From contig NZ_VEED01000006.1 of NCBI RefSeq assembly GCF_007678255.1, positions 248,001 to 312,000 on the forward strand: DNA of 64,000 bases, in the 5' to 3' direction. The stretch is from Bacillus sp. X1(2014) (GTDB lineage Bacteria > Bacillota > Bacilli > Bacillales_B > DSM-18226). Below the pieces are notes generated by a model. The model had not been told where the DNA came from, searched no databases, and saw only the letters and a list, made by a program, of their open reading frames with translations. This document shows, in pieces, positions 1 to 8,427 of this stretch. Position numbers and translations under genes: made by a program. The first letter of the stretch is position 1. The number at the start of each line of letters is the position of its first letter.

Positions 1-117
1 CTTATCGGGAAGAAAATTTATTTTTCAAGGTAAAAAATAGTGGCAATAATGGTATATACTGTAAATACTTTGATAAAAAATCTGAAGTATGTAACATTTT
101 TGTAATAAATAGAGGTT

Positions 118-150
118 AAGCCCAGCAATTGTCACTGCTGGGCTTATTAC
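118..150. terminator. Hairpin terminator of an upstream gene
   Basis: A 10-bp inverted repeat (AAGCCCAGCA / TGCTGGGCTT, 118-127 and 136-145) closes whatever gene lies left of the window. Positions 1-117 hold only a possible tail of a coding frame (a stop at 31-33) that I cannot assign. The rest up to 324 is the leader of the next gene. Confidence 0.7.
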
Positions 151-324
151 TATGAAGAGTTGTAAAATAGCTATGTTTTCAGATAATTAAATAAACTCAG
201 AAATACTATCGCAATATACTTGCCACAGATGTAAAGAGATTAACATACCCCTGTTCTTTGTTTCAGAAAATTCTATGTTACTATTTAGAAAACTTAGCAA
301 CCAAAGAACATGGAGGGTAAAAGA

Positions 325-1104
325 ATGCTTAAAAGAATACTATCAATTATAGCAGTTGCTGTACTCTCAGTAACTGTAAGTGCTAATGTACAAGCTGCAA
401 CAGTAACAGTAAAAGAAGGGGATACCCTTTGGGACCTATCACGTGTAAATAATACGTCTTTAGAAAATATTCAAAAGTTGAACGATCTGACTACAGACCT
501 TATTCACCCTGGGGATGTTTTAACCATAGCACCAGAAAAACATTATACTGTTAAAAAAGGGGACTCATTATGGGAGATAGCCAGGGATTATCAAGTAACT
601 GTTTTACAGCTTAAAGAATGGAACAATTTAACTACTGATCTCATCCATCCTGGATTAAATCTATTAATCTATGAAGGTTTAAATACTACTACTAAGGTTG
701 TAACAGAAAAACCAGTCAATCAGGCGGTACATAAAGAATCTGCAAAGCCGGCTGTGCAGGCACCAAAGGAAAGTGAACCTGAGGAAAAAGAAGCACCAAC
801 AGATAATGCAAATTCAAAAGAAATTACAGTGAGAGCTACAGCTTATACTGCCTCATGTGAGGGATGTTCTGGTACTACAGCTACTGGTATTAACTTAAAG
901 GCAAACCCAGATAAAAAGGTGATTGCCGTTGACCCATCTGTTATACCGCTTGGCAGTAAAGTTCATGTAGAAGGCTATGGTGAAGCAATTGCTGGAGATA
1001 CTGGCGGAGCTATCAAAGGAAACAGAATTGATGTCTTTATTCCTTCAGAAAAAGATGCTATTGATTTTGGCGTAAAACAATTGAAGGTAACCATAATAAA
1101 CTAA
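325..1104 (+). CDS. yocH: Secreted LysM-3D domain cell-wall protein (YocH-like)
   Basis: A 259-residue exported cell-wall protein. Residues 1-24 form a signal peptide (basic MLKR start, hydrophobic core, VQA cleavage site). Two LysM peptidoglycan-binding repeats follow at about 25-69 and 73-118, then a Glu/Pro/Lys-rich linker, and a C-terminal 3D domain at about 170-258. The 3D domain keeps the aspartates of the MltA-like fold (AVDPS, AGDTGG, NRIDVF), so muralytic activity is likely. I prefer the start at 325 over the in-frame ATG at 310 because GGAGGG at 312-317 is the ribosome site for 325 and would lie inside the longer form. B. subtilis YocH has the same architecture and belongs to the WalRK regulon; I found no convincing WalR box here. 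The gene is monocistronic. Confidence 0.9.
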   Translation: MLKRILSIIAVAVLSVTVSANVQAATVTVKEGDTLWDLSRVNNTSLENIQKLNDLTTDLIHPGDVLTIAPEKHYTVKKGDSLWEIARDYQVTVLQLKEWNNLTTDLIHPGLNLLIYEGLNTTTKVVTEKPVNQAVHKESAKPAVQAPKESEPEEKEAPTDNANSKEITVRATAYTASCEGCSGTTATGINLKANPDKKVIAVDPSVIPLGSKVHVEGYGEAIAGDTGGAIKGNRIDVFIPSEKDAIDFGVKQLKVTIIN

Positions 1105-1118
1105 TCTGCTTAATAAAT

Positions 1119-1152
1119 GCCACCCCTTTATTTATCAAGGGGTGGCATTTTA
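1119..1152. terminator. Bidirectional terminator
   Basis: The inverted repeat GCCACCCCTT / AAGGGGTGGC lies between the convergent 3D-protein gene and the FCD regulator, and has a T-rich flank on one side and an A-rich flank on the other. Confidence 0.75.
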
Positions 1153-1844
1153 GGATATTCTTTTAAAACCTTATGGCGAACGTAATCAAGATGTAAATAC
1201 AATTGATGAAATGCCTCAAAAGGATCTCTTTTTTCCAATGCTTGATAAATAGCTAGGTGATGTTGAATGGTTCGCTCTGGTTCGCGAATTTTTATTTCAC
1301 TATTGATTTTGACAAGGGTAACGATTAATGTATCAATCATTCCTTCGACAATCGGATTATTGGCACTTAAGGCAATGATCCGATGGAATTCAAGGTCTGC
1401 CTCGCTATAGTCACTGTCTTTATTGTTGGCAATCGTATCAATTGTTTCTTTTAGCCGTTGGAGTTCTTCGTCGCTGATTTTTTCAGCAGCAATCGTAATT
1501 AATCCCAATTCTAAGGCCATTCGGGCTTCTACCATTGCCTGCAGATTATCGTGTGCCAGGGATAGCATGATGGAAAAGGGATGACTGCTAATTTTATTAT
1601 TAAAAAAAGTACCTTCCCGCGTTTTTCGGTGAATAACGCCTAATGATTCGAGAGAACTAAGTGCCTCCCTTAACACAGGGCGGCTGACATTAAGTATTTC
1701 CATTAATTCCATTTCAGTAGGAAGTTTCTCGCCCGGCTTCATTTGACCACTAACCAATAGTTGGATAATATTTTCGACTACCTGCTTGGATAAAGTATTG
1801 CGGTGTACTGAATCAACTTTTATTTTTTTAGGAGTTTCGTCCAT
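1128..1844 (-). CDS. GntR-family regulator, FadR/FCD subfamily
   Basis: A 238-residue transcription factor. Residues about 14-80 are a GntR winged helix-turn-helix (LPTEMELMEILNVSRPVLRE), and 95-230 are an all-helical FCD ligand domain with the metal-site pattern D..H...(the ADLEFHRII segment, and later histidines). FCD regulators usually sense sugar acids or organic acids. It sits last in the glucarate cluster but after a strong terminator at 1922-1946, so it probably has its own promoter. ATG at 1844 follows GAGGGG. It is likely a local repressor of this cluster, alongside the CdaR-type activator at 8428; the ligand is unknown. Confidence 0.85.
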   Translation of the reverse strand: MDETPKKIKVDSVHRNTLSKQVVENIIQLLVSGQMKPGEKLPTEMELMEILNVSRPVLREALSSLESLGVIHRKTREGTFFNNKISSHPFSIMLSLAHDNLQAMVEARMALELGLITIAAEKISDEELQRLKETIDTIANNKDSDYSEADLEFHRIIALSANNPIVEGMIDTLIVTLVKINSEIKIREPERTIQHHLAIYQALEKRDPFEAFHQLYLHLDYVRHKVLKEYPKMPPLDK

Positions 1845-1921
1845 CGTTAGGCCCCTCGTTTTACCAATTTTGTAAGCCTATTATAATCTATTCATATCCT
1901 TTTTCACCAGCGATTACAAAA

Positions 1922-1950
1922 AACGCTGCCGTATATTAGCAGCGTTCGGT
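1922..1950 (-). terminator. Terminator after the glycerate kinase gene
   Basis: AACGCTGC and GCAGCGTT form an 8-bp stem around a 9-nt loop, followed on the minus strand by a run of six T. It ends the glucarate operon and separates it from the FCD regulator. Confidence 0.8.
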
Positions 1951-1953
1951 TTA

Positions 1954-3081
1954 CTATATTTTCAATACACGGCATACATTTTCTGCCGCAAAAGCTAAGT
2001 TTTCTTCCCCACATTCGAGTGCCTCCTCTAATGTAGTCACACCCTTTAAGATCCCAATAATGGCAGTAAACCCGTTGTCGTACAGGGACTCCACTCCATT
2101 GCCAATTCGGCCAGCAAACGCAATCACCGGAACAGAATATTTTTCAGCGATCGCAGCAACGCCATAAGGTGTTTTACCAAACAAAGTCTGGCCATCAATG
2201 CTGCCTTCTCCTGTAAAAACGTAGTCTGCTCCCTTGACTTGCTCCTCAAGGCCGGTATACTCAATGACTAGATCAATTCCCTTTTTAAGCTGGGCATTTA
2301 AAAAAGCCAATAACCCCGCACCAAGTCCGCCTGCAGCTCCAGCACCATCCAAATGGGCAATATCTTCACCTAATTGTTTTTTAATCACATCAGCAAAATG
2401 TGCTAAATTTTGGTCAAGAATTCTTACCATTTCCGGGGTTGCTCCTTTTTGGGGACCAAAAATAGCTGATGCCCCATTGTCGCCAATTAATGGATTGGTG
2501 ACATCACAGGCAACATCCATTTGCACGGTTTTAATCCGTTCATCTAAACAGCTCATGTCAATGGAATGTAGTCGATGTAACGCTCCACCGCCAAACGGCA
2601 GTTCATTTCCATCTTGATCCTTAAATGAAACTCCCAGTGCCTGCAGCATTCCTGCCCCTCCATCATTGGTGGCACTTCCGCCAATTCCAATCAGGAACCG
2701 CCTTACACCTTTGTCTAAAGCATGTTTGATTAATTGACCTGTTCCATAAGTTGTTGTCAGTAACGGGTTTCTTTCTTTTGGTTTGATTAATTCAAGTCCA
2801 CTTGCACTGGCCATCTCAATCACGGCCGTTTGTCCTTCGCCTAAAAGACCATATTCCGCAATTACTTTTTCTCCTAATGGACCAATGACGTCTGTCTTTA
2901 TGATTTCTCCGTTTGTCATACTTACTAGGGAATCTACTGTTCCTTCTCCGCCATCAGCCATGGGAACAATGACGCATTCTGCGTTAGGAAAAACAGCTTT
3001 CACCCCTTTTTCCATTGCAAGGGCAGCCTTCTTCGCCGTCATACTTTCTTTAAATGAATCAGGCGCTAACACAAACTTCAT
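1954..3081 (-). CDS. garK: Glycerate 2-kinase (GarK/GlxK family)
   Basis: A 375-residue cytoplasmic kinase of the GarK/GlxK family, the usual length. It phosphorylates D-glycerate with ATP to give 2-phosphoglycerate, which feeds lower glycolysis. Recognisable segments are LAPDSFKESM at the N-terminus, MADGGEGTVD near 43-52, GIGGSATNDGGAG near 132-144 and FTGEGSIDGQTLFGKTP near 289-305. It is the last structural gene of the glucarate operon and takes glycerate made by the GarR reductase upstream. ATG at 3081 follows AAGGACAG. Confidence 0.93.
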   Translation of the reverse strand: MKFVLAPDSFKESMTAKKAALAMEKGVKAVFPNAECVIVPMADGGEGTVDSLVSMTNGEIIKTDVIGPLGEKVIAEYGLLGEGQTAVIEMASASGLELIKPKERNPLLTTTYGTGQLIKHALDKGVRRFLIGIGGSATNDGGAGMLQALGVSFKDQDGNELPFGGGALHRLHSIDMSCLDERIKTVQMDVACDVTNPLIGDNGASAIFGPQKGATPEMVRILDQNLAHFADVIKKQLGEDIAHLDGAGAAGGLGAGLLAFLNAQLKKGIDLVIEYTGLEEQVKGADYVFTGEGSIDGQTLFGKTPYGVAAIAEKYSVPVIAFAGRIGNGVESLYDNGFTAIIGILKGVTTLEEALECGEENLAFAAENVCRVLKI

Positions 3082-3158
3082 AATAATCTGTCCTTTACAT
3101 TTAGTGAGTTCTTTTATTTTGAAAAGAGAAGGGTTATATTAAGCCACCCCTAAATTTT

Positions 3159-4511
3159 TTAACGAACAAGGCAAGGACGTTTGTTATCAAATTTCCAGCC
3201 AGGGATGTAGAACTGCATACCGACTGAGTCGTCACGTGAGTTAAGTCCCATATTATTATATACTTCATGTGCCTTCAAGATTTGGTCCATATCTACTTCA
3301 ACACCTAAACCAGGCTTATCTGGAATCGCTAGGTGCCCATCCACGATTTGGAATGGATCCTTCGTTAAACGCTCAATTCCTTCCTGCCAAATCCAGTGTG
3401 TATCGATAGCTGTAATTTCACCAGGAGCTGCCGCAGCCACATGAGTAAACATTGCAAGTGAGATATCAAAGTGGTTATTGGAGTGAGATCCCCAAGTTAG
3501 TCCCCAATCATTACACATTTGTGCTACACGTACAGAGCCTTGCATCGTCCAGAAGTGTGGGTCAGCAAGCGGAATATCAACTGATTGCAGTGAAATCGTA
3601 TGGCCCATTTGACGCCAGTCCGTCGCGATCATATTCGTTGCTGTAGGAAGACCTGTTTGTCTTCTGAATTCTGCCATAACTTCACGGCCTGAGTAGCCAT
3701 TTTCCGCACCGCATGGATCTTCTGCATAGGTTAGAATGCCATGCATATCCTTACAAAGCTCAACCGCTTCTTTTAATGACCAAGCACCATTTGGATCAAG
3801 GGTAATTCTTGCATCAGGGAATCTTTCTTTTAGTGCTTTAATCGCTTTGATCTCTTCTTTCCCATCCAAAACGCCGCCTTTTAGCTTAAAGTCTTTAAAG
3901 CCATAAAGCGCTTGTGATGCCTCCGCTAGACGTACAACTGCTTCAGGGGTTAACGCTTCTTCATGGCGGATTCGGTACCATTCGACTTCAGAATCCGGAT
4001 TGCCGTAATAAGGTAAATCCGTCCGATTACGGTCGCCAATATAGAACAAATATCCAAGTGTTTTTACTTTATCACGCTGCTGGCCTTCACCAAGAAGAGC
4101 GGCAACAGGAACATTTAAATGCTTTCCTAATAGATCAAGCAGGGCAGCCTCAATCGCAGTAACGGCGTGAATCGTAATTCGTAAGTCAAATGTTTGTAAA
4201 CCACGGCCAGCTGAATCACGGCCGGCAAATTCTTTTCTTATTTTATTTAAGATATTGTTATAGTTACCGATTGATGAGCCGACTACAATAGCTCTTGCAT
4301 CTTCAAGCGTTTTACGGATGCTTTCGCCGCCCGGTACTTCACCAACACCGACATTACCATTGCTGTCCTTTAAAATCACAATGTTTCTAGTAAAATAGGC
4401 ACCGTGTGCGCCGCTAAGGTTTAATAACATACTGTCACGGCCGGCAACAGGATATACTTCCATTTCTGTAACAACTGGAGTAGCATTTATCACTTTCTCA
4501 ACTGTTTTCAT
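3159..4511 (-). CDS. gudD: D-glucarate dehydratase
   Basis: A 450-residue enolase-superfamily dehydratase that converts D-glucarate (and L-idarate) to 5-dehydro-4-deoxy-D-glucarate. The catalytic signature is complete: the KxK pair in DFKLKGG, the metal ligands in [18 protein letters not shown] and ATNMIATDW, and the His/Asp pair in [13 protein letters not shown] at 4511 is chosen because GGAGAT lies 6-7 bases upstream; a longer in-frame start at 4529 would place that site inside the gene. A 60-bp hairpin repeat lies between it and garR. Confidence 0.95.
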   Translation of the reverse strand: MKTVEKVINATPVVTEMEVYPVAGRDSMLLNLSGAHGAYFTRNIVILKDSNGNVGVGEVPGGESIRKTLEDARAIVVGSSIGNYNNILNKIRKEFAGRDSAGRGLQTFDLRITIHAVTAIEAALLDLLGKHLNVPVAALLGEGQQRDKVKTLGYLFYIGDRNRTDLPYYGNPDSEVEWYRIRHEEALTPEAVVRLAEASQALYGFKDFKLKGGVLDGKEEIKAIKALKERFPDARITLDPNGAWSLKEAVELCKDMHGILTYAEDPCGAENGYSGREVMAEFRRQTGLPTATNMIATDWRQMGHTISLQSVDIPLADPHFWTMQGSVRVAQMCNDWGLTWGSHSNNHFDISLAMFTHVAAAAPGEITAIDTHWIWQEGIERLTKDPFQIVDGHLAIPDKPGLGVEVDMDQILKAHEVYNNMGLNSRDDSVGMQFYIPGWKFDNKRPCLVR

Positions 4512-4544
4512 GGGGATATCTCCAATCAAAATGATTTAGTTTTT

Positions 4545-4604
4545 GGCTGTGTTAAACTTATCCGTTGATTGCAGCCCCAATCAACAAATAAATTTAACAC
4601 AGCC
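4545..4604. repeat. Short interspersed hairpin element, copy A (core-less form)
   Basis: A nearly self-complementary 60-bp element. Outer arms are GGCTGTGTTAAA and TTTAACACAGCC; inner arms are GTTGATTG and CAATCAAC. The same outer and inner arms frame the two larger GC-rich repeats at 37655-37838 and 56061-56244, but here the roughly 120-bp GC-rich core is missing. It lies in the middle of the glucarate operon, between garR and gudD, where its RNA could fold into one long hairpin and alter expression of downstream genes. Confidence 0.8.
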
Positions 4605-4671
4605 TTGTTTTTAAAAGGAGAGAACGCAGAATTCTACCATGCCACGTTCTCTATAGTATTTTTCCAATGAA

Positions 4672-5559
4672 TTATCGTGAAATTTCGACATTCGCTAATT
4701 TTTCATAGTATTTTAATAGACTGCTATGGTCATCGAACTCATGACCGTCTACTTTCAATTGATACATCATTTCAAGAACAGCTGCAGTTAATGGAGCTGG
4801 GGCGCCGAACTCATGGCTAGTTTCCAACGCATTTGTTAAGTCTTTAATGTGTAAGTTGATACGGAAACCTGGGTTGAAGTTACGATCTAACATCATTGGT
4901 GCTTTTGCATCTAATACCGTACTTCCAGCTAGACCGCCGCGGATAGCTTGATAGACAGCTTCTGGATTAACTCCAGCTTTTTGAGCTAGTACAAATGCTT
5001 CAGACACAGCCGCAATGTTTAATGCGACGATGACTTGGTTTGCAAGCTTTGTTACATTACCTGCACCAATTTCACCTACGTGGACAACTGATCCAGCCAT
5101 GGCGTCTAAAACCTCTTGCACTTCTTCAAATACTTCTTTCTTACCGCCAACCATAACAGAAATCGTACCATCAATTGCCTTTGGCTCTCCACCGCTAACA
5201 GGAGCATCTAGCATTTCTACGCCCTTTTCAACTAATGCACGATAGACTTCTTGAGAAGCAGCCGGTGCGATGGAACTCATGTCAATATAGATTAATCCTT
5301 CACGTGCACCTTCGATCAGTCCGTTTTCTCCTAGTGCAACAGCTTTTACGTTTGGAGAGTTTGGAAGCATAGTGATGACGATATCTGCTTTTTCAGCAAT
5401 TGCTTTTGGAGTTGTTTCTACTTCTGCACCTAATTGTTCAAGTTCGTGTACAGCCTCTTTATTAAAGTCACTAACGATTAACTGGTAACCAGCTTTGATC
5501 AAGTTTTTACTCATAGGCTTACCCATAATTCCTAGTCCAATAAATCCAATTTTCTTCAT
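4672..5559 (-). CDS. garR: 2-hydroxy-3-oxopropionate (tartronate semialdehyde) reductase
   Basis: A 295-residue beta-hydroxyacid dehydrogenase that reduces tartronate semialdehyde to D-glycerate with NAD(P)H. It has the Rossmann motif GLGIMGKPM at 8-16, the substrate segment DAPVSGG near 119-125 and the catalytic lysine in NVTKLANQ near 171. ATG at 5559 follows AGGAGTGA. Its presence with garK implies that tartronate semialdehyde is an intermediate here, so the glucarate breakdown route should be aldolytic. Confidence 0.93.
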   Translation of the reverse strand: MKKIGFIGLGIMGKPMSKNLIKAGYQLIVSDFNKEAVHELEQLGAEVETTPKAIAEKADIVITMLPNSPNVKAVALGENGLIEGAREGLIYIDMSSIAPAASQEVYRALVEKGVEMLDAPVSGGEPKAIDGTISVMVGGKKEVFEEVQEVLDAMAGSVVHVGEIGAGNVTKLANQVIVALNIAAVSEAFVLAQKAGVNPEAVYQAIRGGLAGSTVLDAKAPMMLDRNFNPGFRINLHIKDLTNALETSHEFGAPAPLTAAVLEMMYQLKVDGHEFDDHSSLLKYYEKLANVEISR

Positions 5560-5602
5560 TTCTACTTCACTCCTACAGTTTTTTTTTATTAAAAAGAAGT
5601 TA

Positions 5603-6928
5603 TTATCCTACAAACATATTCAAAAGTAACACACCGATTAAACCAATGATGGCAAGTGCGGTTGTATAAGTTGTTCTTATTTTTATTGCTTGAGGTACCG
5701 ATAAATTGAGGTATTCCTTAAACATCCAGAAGCCTGGGTCAGTTACGTGAGAGAAAGCAATACTTCCGCATGTAACGGCAAGTGTCATTAACTCCATGCT
5801 AATTCCTGATGCTTGAGCAATAGGAAGTACTACCCCAGAAGCTGTCATAACGGCAACCGTTGCTGAACCAAGAGCAATACGTAAGAGAGCCGCAATGATC
5901 CAAGCAAGCACGATTGGAGACATGTTCCAATCAGCTGTGATATCCTTGATATAATCGGCAATTCCACCATCAACAAGTACTTGCTTAAATGCGCCGCCTG
6001 CGCCAATAACCAAAATGATCATTGCCATTGGCTTAACTGCATTGGAACAAGACTGCATAACATCTTTTAATGGACGGCCAATTTTTGGTCCTAATAGCCA
6101 CATAGAGATTAAGAGAGCAATTAATAAGGCCATTTCAGATGAACCGAAGAAATCCATTGCGTGCCTAAATTTGTTACCTTCTGGTAAAAACACAGTTGAG
6201 AAAGCATCAATGGCCATTAGTATTACTGGAATAAGAGCAACGAAAATACTTGATCCAAAGGATGGCATTTCTTCTTCTTTAAACGTTTTGTTCGTAACAA
6301 TCCCTTCAGGAATGGCTGGATTAATTTTTTTAATAAATGGCAATCTAGTCCAAGTAAGGGCGATAAAAGTAGCCGCAGGTATAGCAATGATTAAACCGTA
6401 TAAAAGAGTCAATCCCATGTCGGCATGGAAGACGTCAGCAACTGCTGCTGGTCCAGGGTGTGGCGGAAGAAAACTGTGACAGGTTGATAACCCGATTGAC
6501 ATCGGTAAAGCAACCCATAATAGATTTAATTTTGTTTGACGTGCAATAACAAATACTAGTGGAATTAATAAGACAAACGCTACTTCAAAGAACATCGTTA
6601 TGCCAAGCACAAATGCAGCAATTAATATAGAAATTTGAATCCGTTTAATTCCCATTTTGTCTACTAAACTCGTAGCAATACGCTGTGCTGCTCCCGCATC
6701 AGCCATTACGGTTCCAAGCATGGCGCCAATACCAACAATAAGGGCCGTGCCGCCCAATTGGCCTCCAAGGCCATCACCGATGGTTTCCCAAATTTGATCC
6801 AGCGGCATTCCCACGAGGAGACCGACAAATATAGAAGACAAGAGAAGGGCTATGAACCCATTCATTTTTAGAGGAATCATTAAAACTAGTAAAAGGACAA
6901 CTGCTAAGGCAACATACAATAATGGCAT
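5603..6928 (-). CDS. GntP-family sugar-acid:H+ symporter
   Basis: A 441-residue polytopic inner-membrane protein of the GntP gluconate permease family, about 12 hydrophobic segments. Family motifs include FLPPHPGPAAVADVF and SGVVLPIAQASG. In this operon the substrate is more likely D-glucarate, galactarate or D-glycerate than gluconate. ATG at 6928 follows GGAAGGAAG. The gene lies between the DHDPS-family enzyme and garR with short gaps. Confidence 0.9.
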   Translation of the reverse strand: MPLLYVALAVVLLLVLMIPLKMNGFIALLLSSIFVGLLVGMPLDQIWETIGDGLGGQLGGTALIVGIGAMLGTVMADAGAAQRIATSLVDKMGIKRIQISILIAAFVLGITMFFEVAFVLLIPLVFVIARQTKLNLLWVALPMSIGLSTCHSFLPPHPGPAAVADVFHADMGLTLLYGLIIAIPAATFIALTWTRLPFIKKINPAIPEGIVTNKTFKEEEMPSFGSSIFVALIPVILMAIDAFSTVFLPEGNKFRHAMDFFGSSEMALLIALLISMWLLGPKIGRPLKDVMQSCSNAVKPMAMIILVIGAGGAFKQVLVDGGIADYIKDITADWNMSPIVLAWIIAALLRIALGSATVAVMTASGVVLPIAQASGISMELMTLAVTCGSIAFSHVTDPGFWMFKEYLNLSVPQAIKIRTTYTTALAIIGLIGVLLLNMFVG

Positions 6929-6954
6929 GTTATTTCTTCCTTCCCTTTAGGAAA

Positions 6955-7851
6955 TTAATAAATTTGATAAAGTTCTAGATCCTTTAAAACATTTTCTAAG
7001 ATTGTCTTACTTTCTGGATTCATCTCTGCTGCAGGCGCAAATGCATAACCCACATCAATTCCTACCATTCTTAAACCTTCTTTTAATACAACAGGGAATG
7101 TTGCTTTGTCCACCGCTAAGCGTAATGGAGCAAGTTTAAACTGCAATTCTAGTGATTTTTGATAGTCGCCAGCCACAAATGTATTGTAAATATCTGCTAC
7201 TAATTTAGGAGCAATATTTCCTGTGCTTGCGATCGCACCAGTGGCACCGTGACATAAACCAGCATAAATGAGCGTGTCTCGTCCAAGTAATATGGAAAAA
7301 GATTCGCGAGGAGTCACTCGTAAGTACTCAGCCGTTTTCGTCATATCACCGCTCGAGTCTTTAATTCCAATAATGTTGTCAACCTTACTAAGTTCTTCGC
7401 ACGTCTTTACATCAATTTTCACTTGGGTACGCGCTTCATTACCATAAAGAATAACTGGCAGATTTGTTGACTTGGCGATTGCTTTAAAGTGCTCAGCTAA
7501 CTCTGTTTGGGTTGGTGACATAAAGTACGGAGTAAGGACAGATAGTGCTGATACACCGCCAATTTCTTCAACCATTTGAGCTGTTTGGATACAGTCTCTC
7601 GTTGTAATCTCACTGGCTCCGCAATAAACTGGCACTCTTCCAGCTGTATGATCGACTGTGACTTCCACAACCCGGCGCTTTTGCTCTGGTGTTAACCCGT
7701 AAATTTCACCGCTGCTCCCTAGAATGAATAAACCATGAACACCGCCTGCGATTGTGTAATCAATTACTTTTCTTAAAGCATCTTCCATCAAGTTACCATT
7801 TCGATCTAAAGGTGTGACTAATGCGGGAATGACCCCTTTTGGCTTAAACAT
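6955..7851 (-). CDS. DHDPS/NAL-family sugar-acid aldolase or dehydratase
   Basis: A 298-residue class I (Schiff-base) lyase of the dihydrodipicolinate synthase/N-acetylneuraminate lyase superfamily. GSSGE at 45-49 replaces the usual GTTGE, Tyr136 is in PVILYGN, and the Schiff-base Lys164 is in GIKDSSGD. It is the first gene of the glucarate operon. Two roles fit: 5-dehydro-4-deoxyglucarate dehydratase (KdgD, giving 2-oxoglutarate semialdehyde) or an aldolase giving pyruvate and tartronate semialdehyde. The operon encodes GarR and GarK but no GarL and no semialdehyde dehydrogenase, so I favour the aldolase reading. The fold assignment is firm; the reaction is inferred. Confidence 0.8.
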   Translation of the reverse strand: MFKPKGVIPALVTPLDRNGNLMEDALRKVIDYTIAGGVHGLFILGSSGEIYGLTPEQKRRVVEVTVDHTAGRVPVYCGASEITTRDCIQTAQMVEEIGGVSALSVLTPYFMSPTQTELAEHFKAIAKSTNLPVILYGNEARTQVKIDVKTCEELSKVDNIIGIKDSSGDMTKTAEYLRVTPRESFSILLGRDTLIYAGLCHGATGAIASTGNIAPKLVADIYNTFVAGDYQKSLELQFKLAPLRLAVDKATFPVVLKEGLRMVGIDVGYAFAPAAEMNPESKTILENVLKDLELYQIY

Positions 7852-7918
7852 TGATTTAACTCCTCCTCGCTCTACATTTTTTACAAATTTCCTGAAACTC
7901 CATTAAGTTTGTCAAAAT

Positions 7919-7934
7919 TGTGAACTACTTCACA
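7919..7934. promoter_or_regulatory. Palindromic operator 1
   Basis: TGTGAA-CTAC-TTCACA is a perfect 6+6 palindrome with a 4-bp centre. It abuts a minus-strand TTGACA (-35) of the glucarate operon, the position expected for an activator. The binding protein is inferred to be the CdaR-type activator or the FCD regulator. Confidence 0.65.
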
Positions 7935-8094
7935 TAGTTTTTTTTTGAAAAAGATTATTATTTTGATTAGCACTATTTCTAACTTAGTAATCTAATAATA
8001 ACCTCTTGGCGTGACCATTTATGCGAAAGTTGTTACAAATAATAGACATGTGATAATGGAGTACATTTAACGATTAACTGATGTTATGTTTATT

Positions 8095-8110
8095 TGTGAA
8101 TTTCTTCACA
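8095..8110. promoter_or_regulatory. Palindromic operator 2
   Basis: TGTGAA-TTTC-TTCACA has the same arms and the same spacing as the site at 7919, from which it is offset by 176 bp. Repetition of an exact palindrome in one intergenic region supports a real regulator site. Confidence 0.65.
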
Positions 8111-8291
8111 TGTCTATTGTAAACGGCTTCGGTGTAAATATCTTCATTCAATTTGCTAAAGTATATCGATACTTTTTTAGGCAAATGAACAAGAGGATTA
8201 TGGTTTTATAAATGTTTAAAATTGTCAAGATAGCTCATGTGATCGTTTTATTACAATAAATCAAACATATTTTAAACTTTTTATCATTTCT

Positions 8292-8320
8292 AGTAACCGT
8301 TTACATTTTTATTGTATAAT
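8292..8320 (+). promoter_or_regulatory. Probable cre (CcpA) site and -10 of the cdaR-like gene
   Basis: AGTAACCGTTTACA (8292-8305) matches the catabolite-response consensus TGWAANCGNTNWCA at 13 of 14 positions. It ends 9 bp before a TATAAT (8315-8320), so CcpA bound here would cover the -35 region. The -35 itself is poor, as expected for an activated or repressed promoter. Confidence 0.5.
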
Positions 8321-8427
8321 TGTCTTACAAATAAATCAATCATTCAAATTACTAAGAAACCTTATTATTTTTTAGGCAAACTTACAAATCATTTATTAAC
8401 CCTTTATTCCTAAAGGAGGAACGGCAT

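Larger units (their letters stand above)
7852..8427. promoter_or_regulatory. Divergent control region between the glucarate operon and its activator gene
   Basis: A 576-bp AT-rich intergenic region with no credible gene. It holds two identical-format palindromes (7919-7934 and 8095-8110), a probable CcpA site at 8292-8305 and a TATAAT at 8315-8320 upstream of the CdaR-type gene. A TTGACA on the minus strand at 7915-7910, just downstream of the first palindrome, may be the -35 of the glucarate operon; its -10 is not clear. Confidence 0.6.

Noticed and set aside
2234..2617. Antisense frames in garK, gudD, walK, dnaC, ychF and others
   Set aside because: They mirror codon structure of well-supported genes on the opposite strand and lack start signals.
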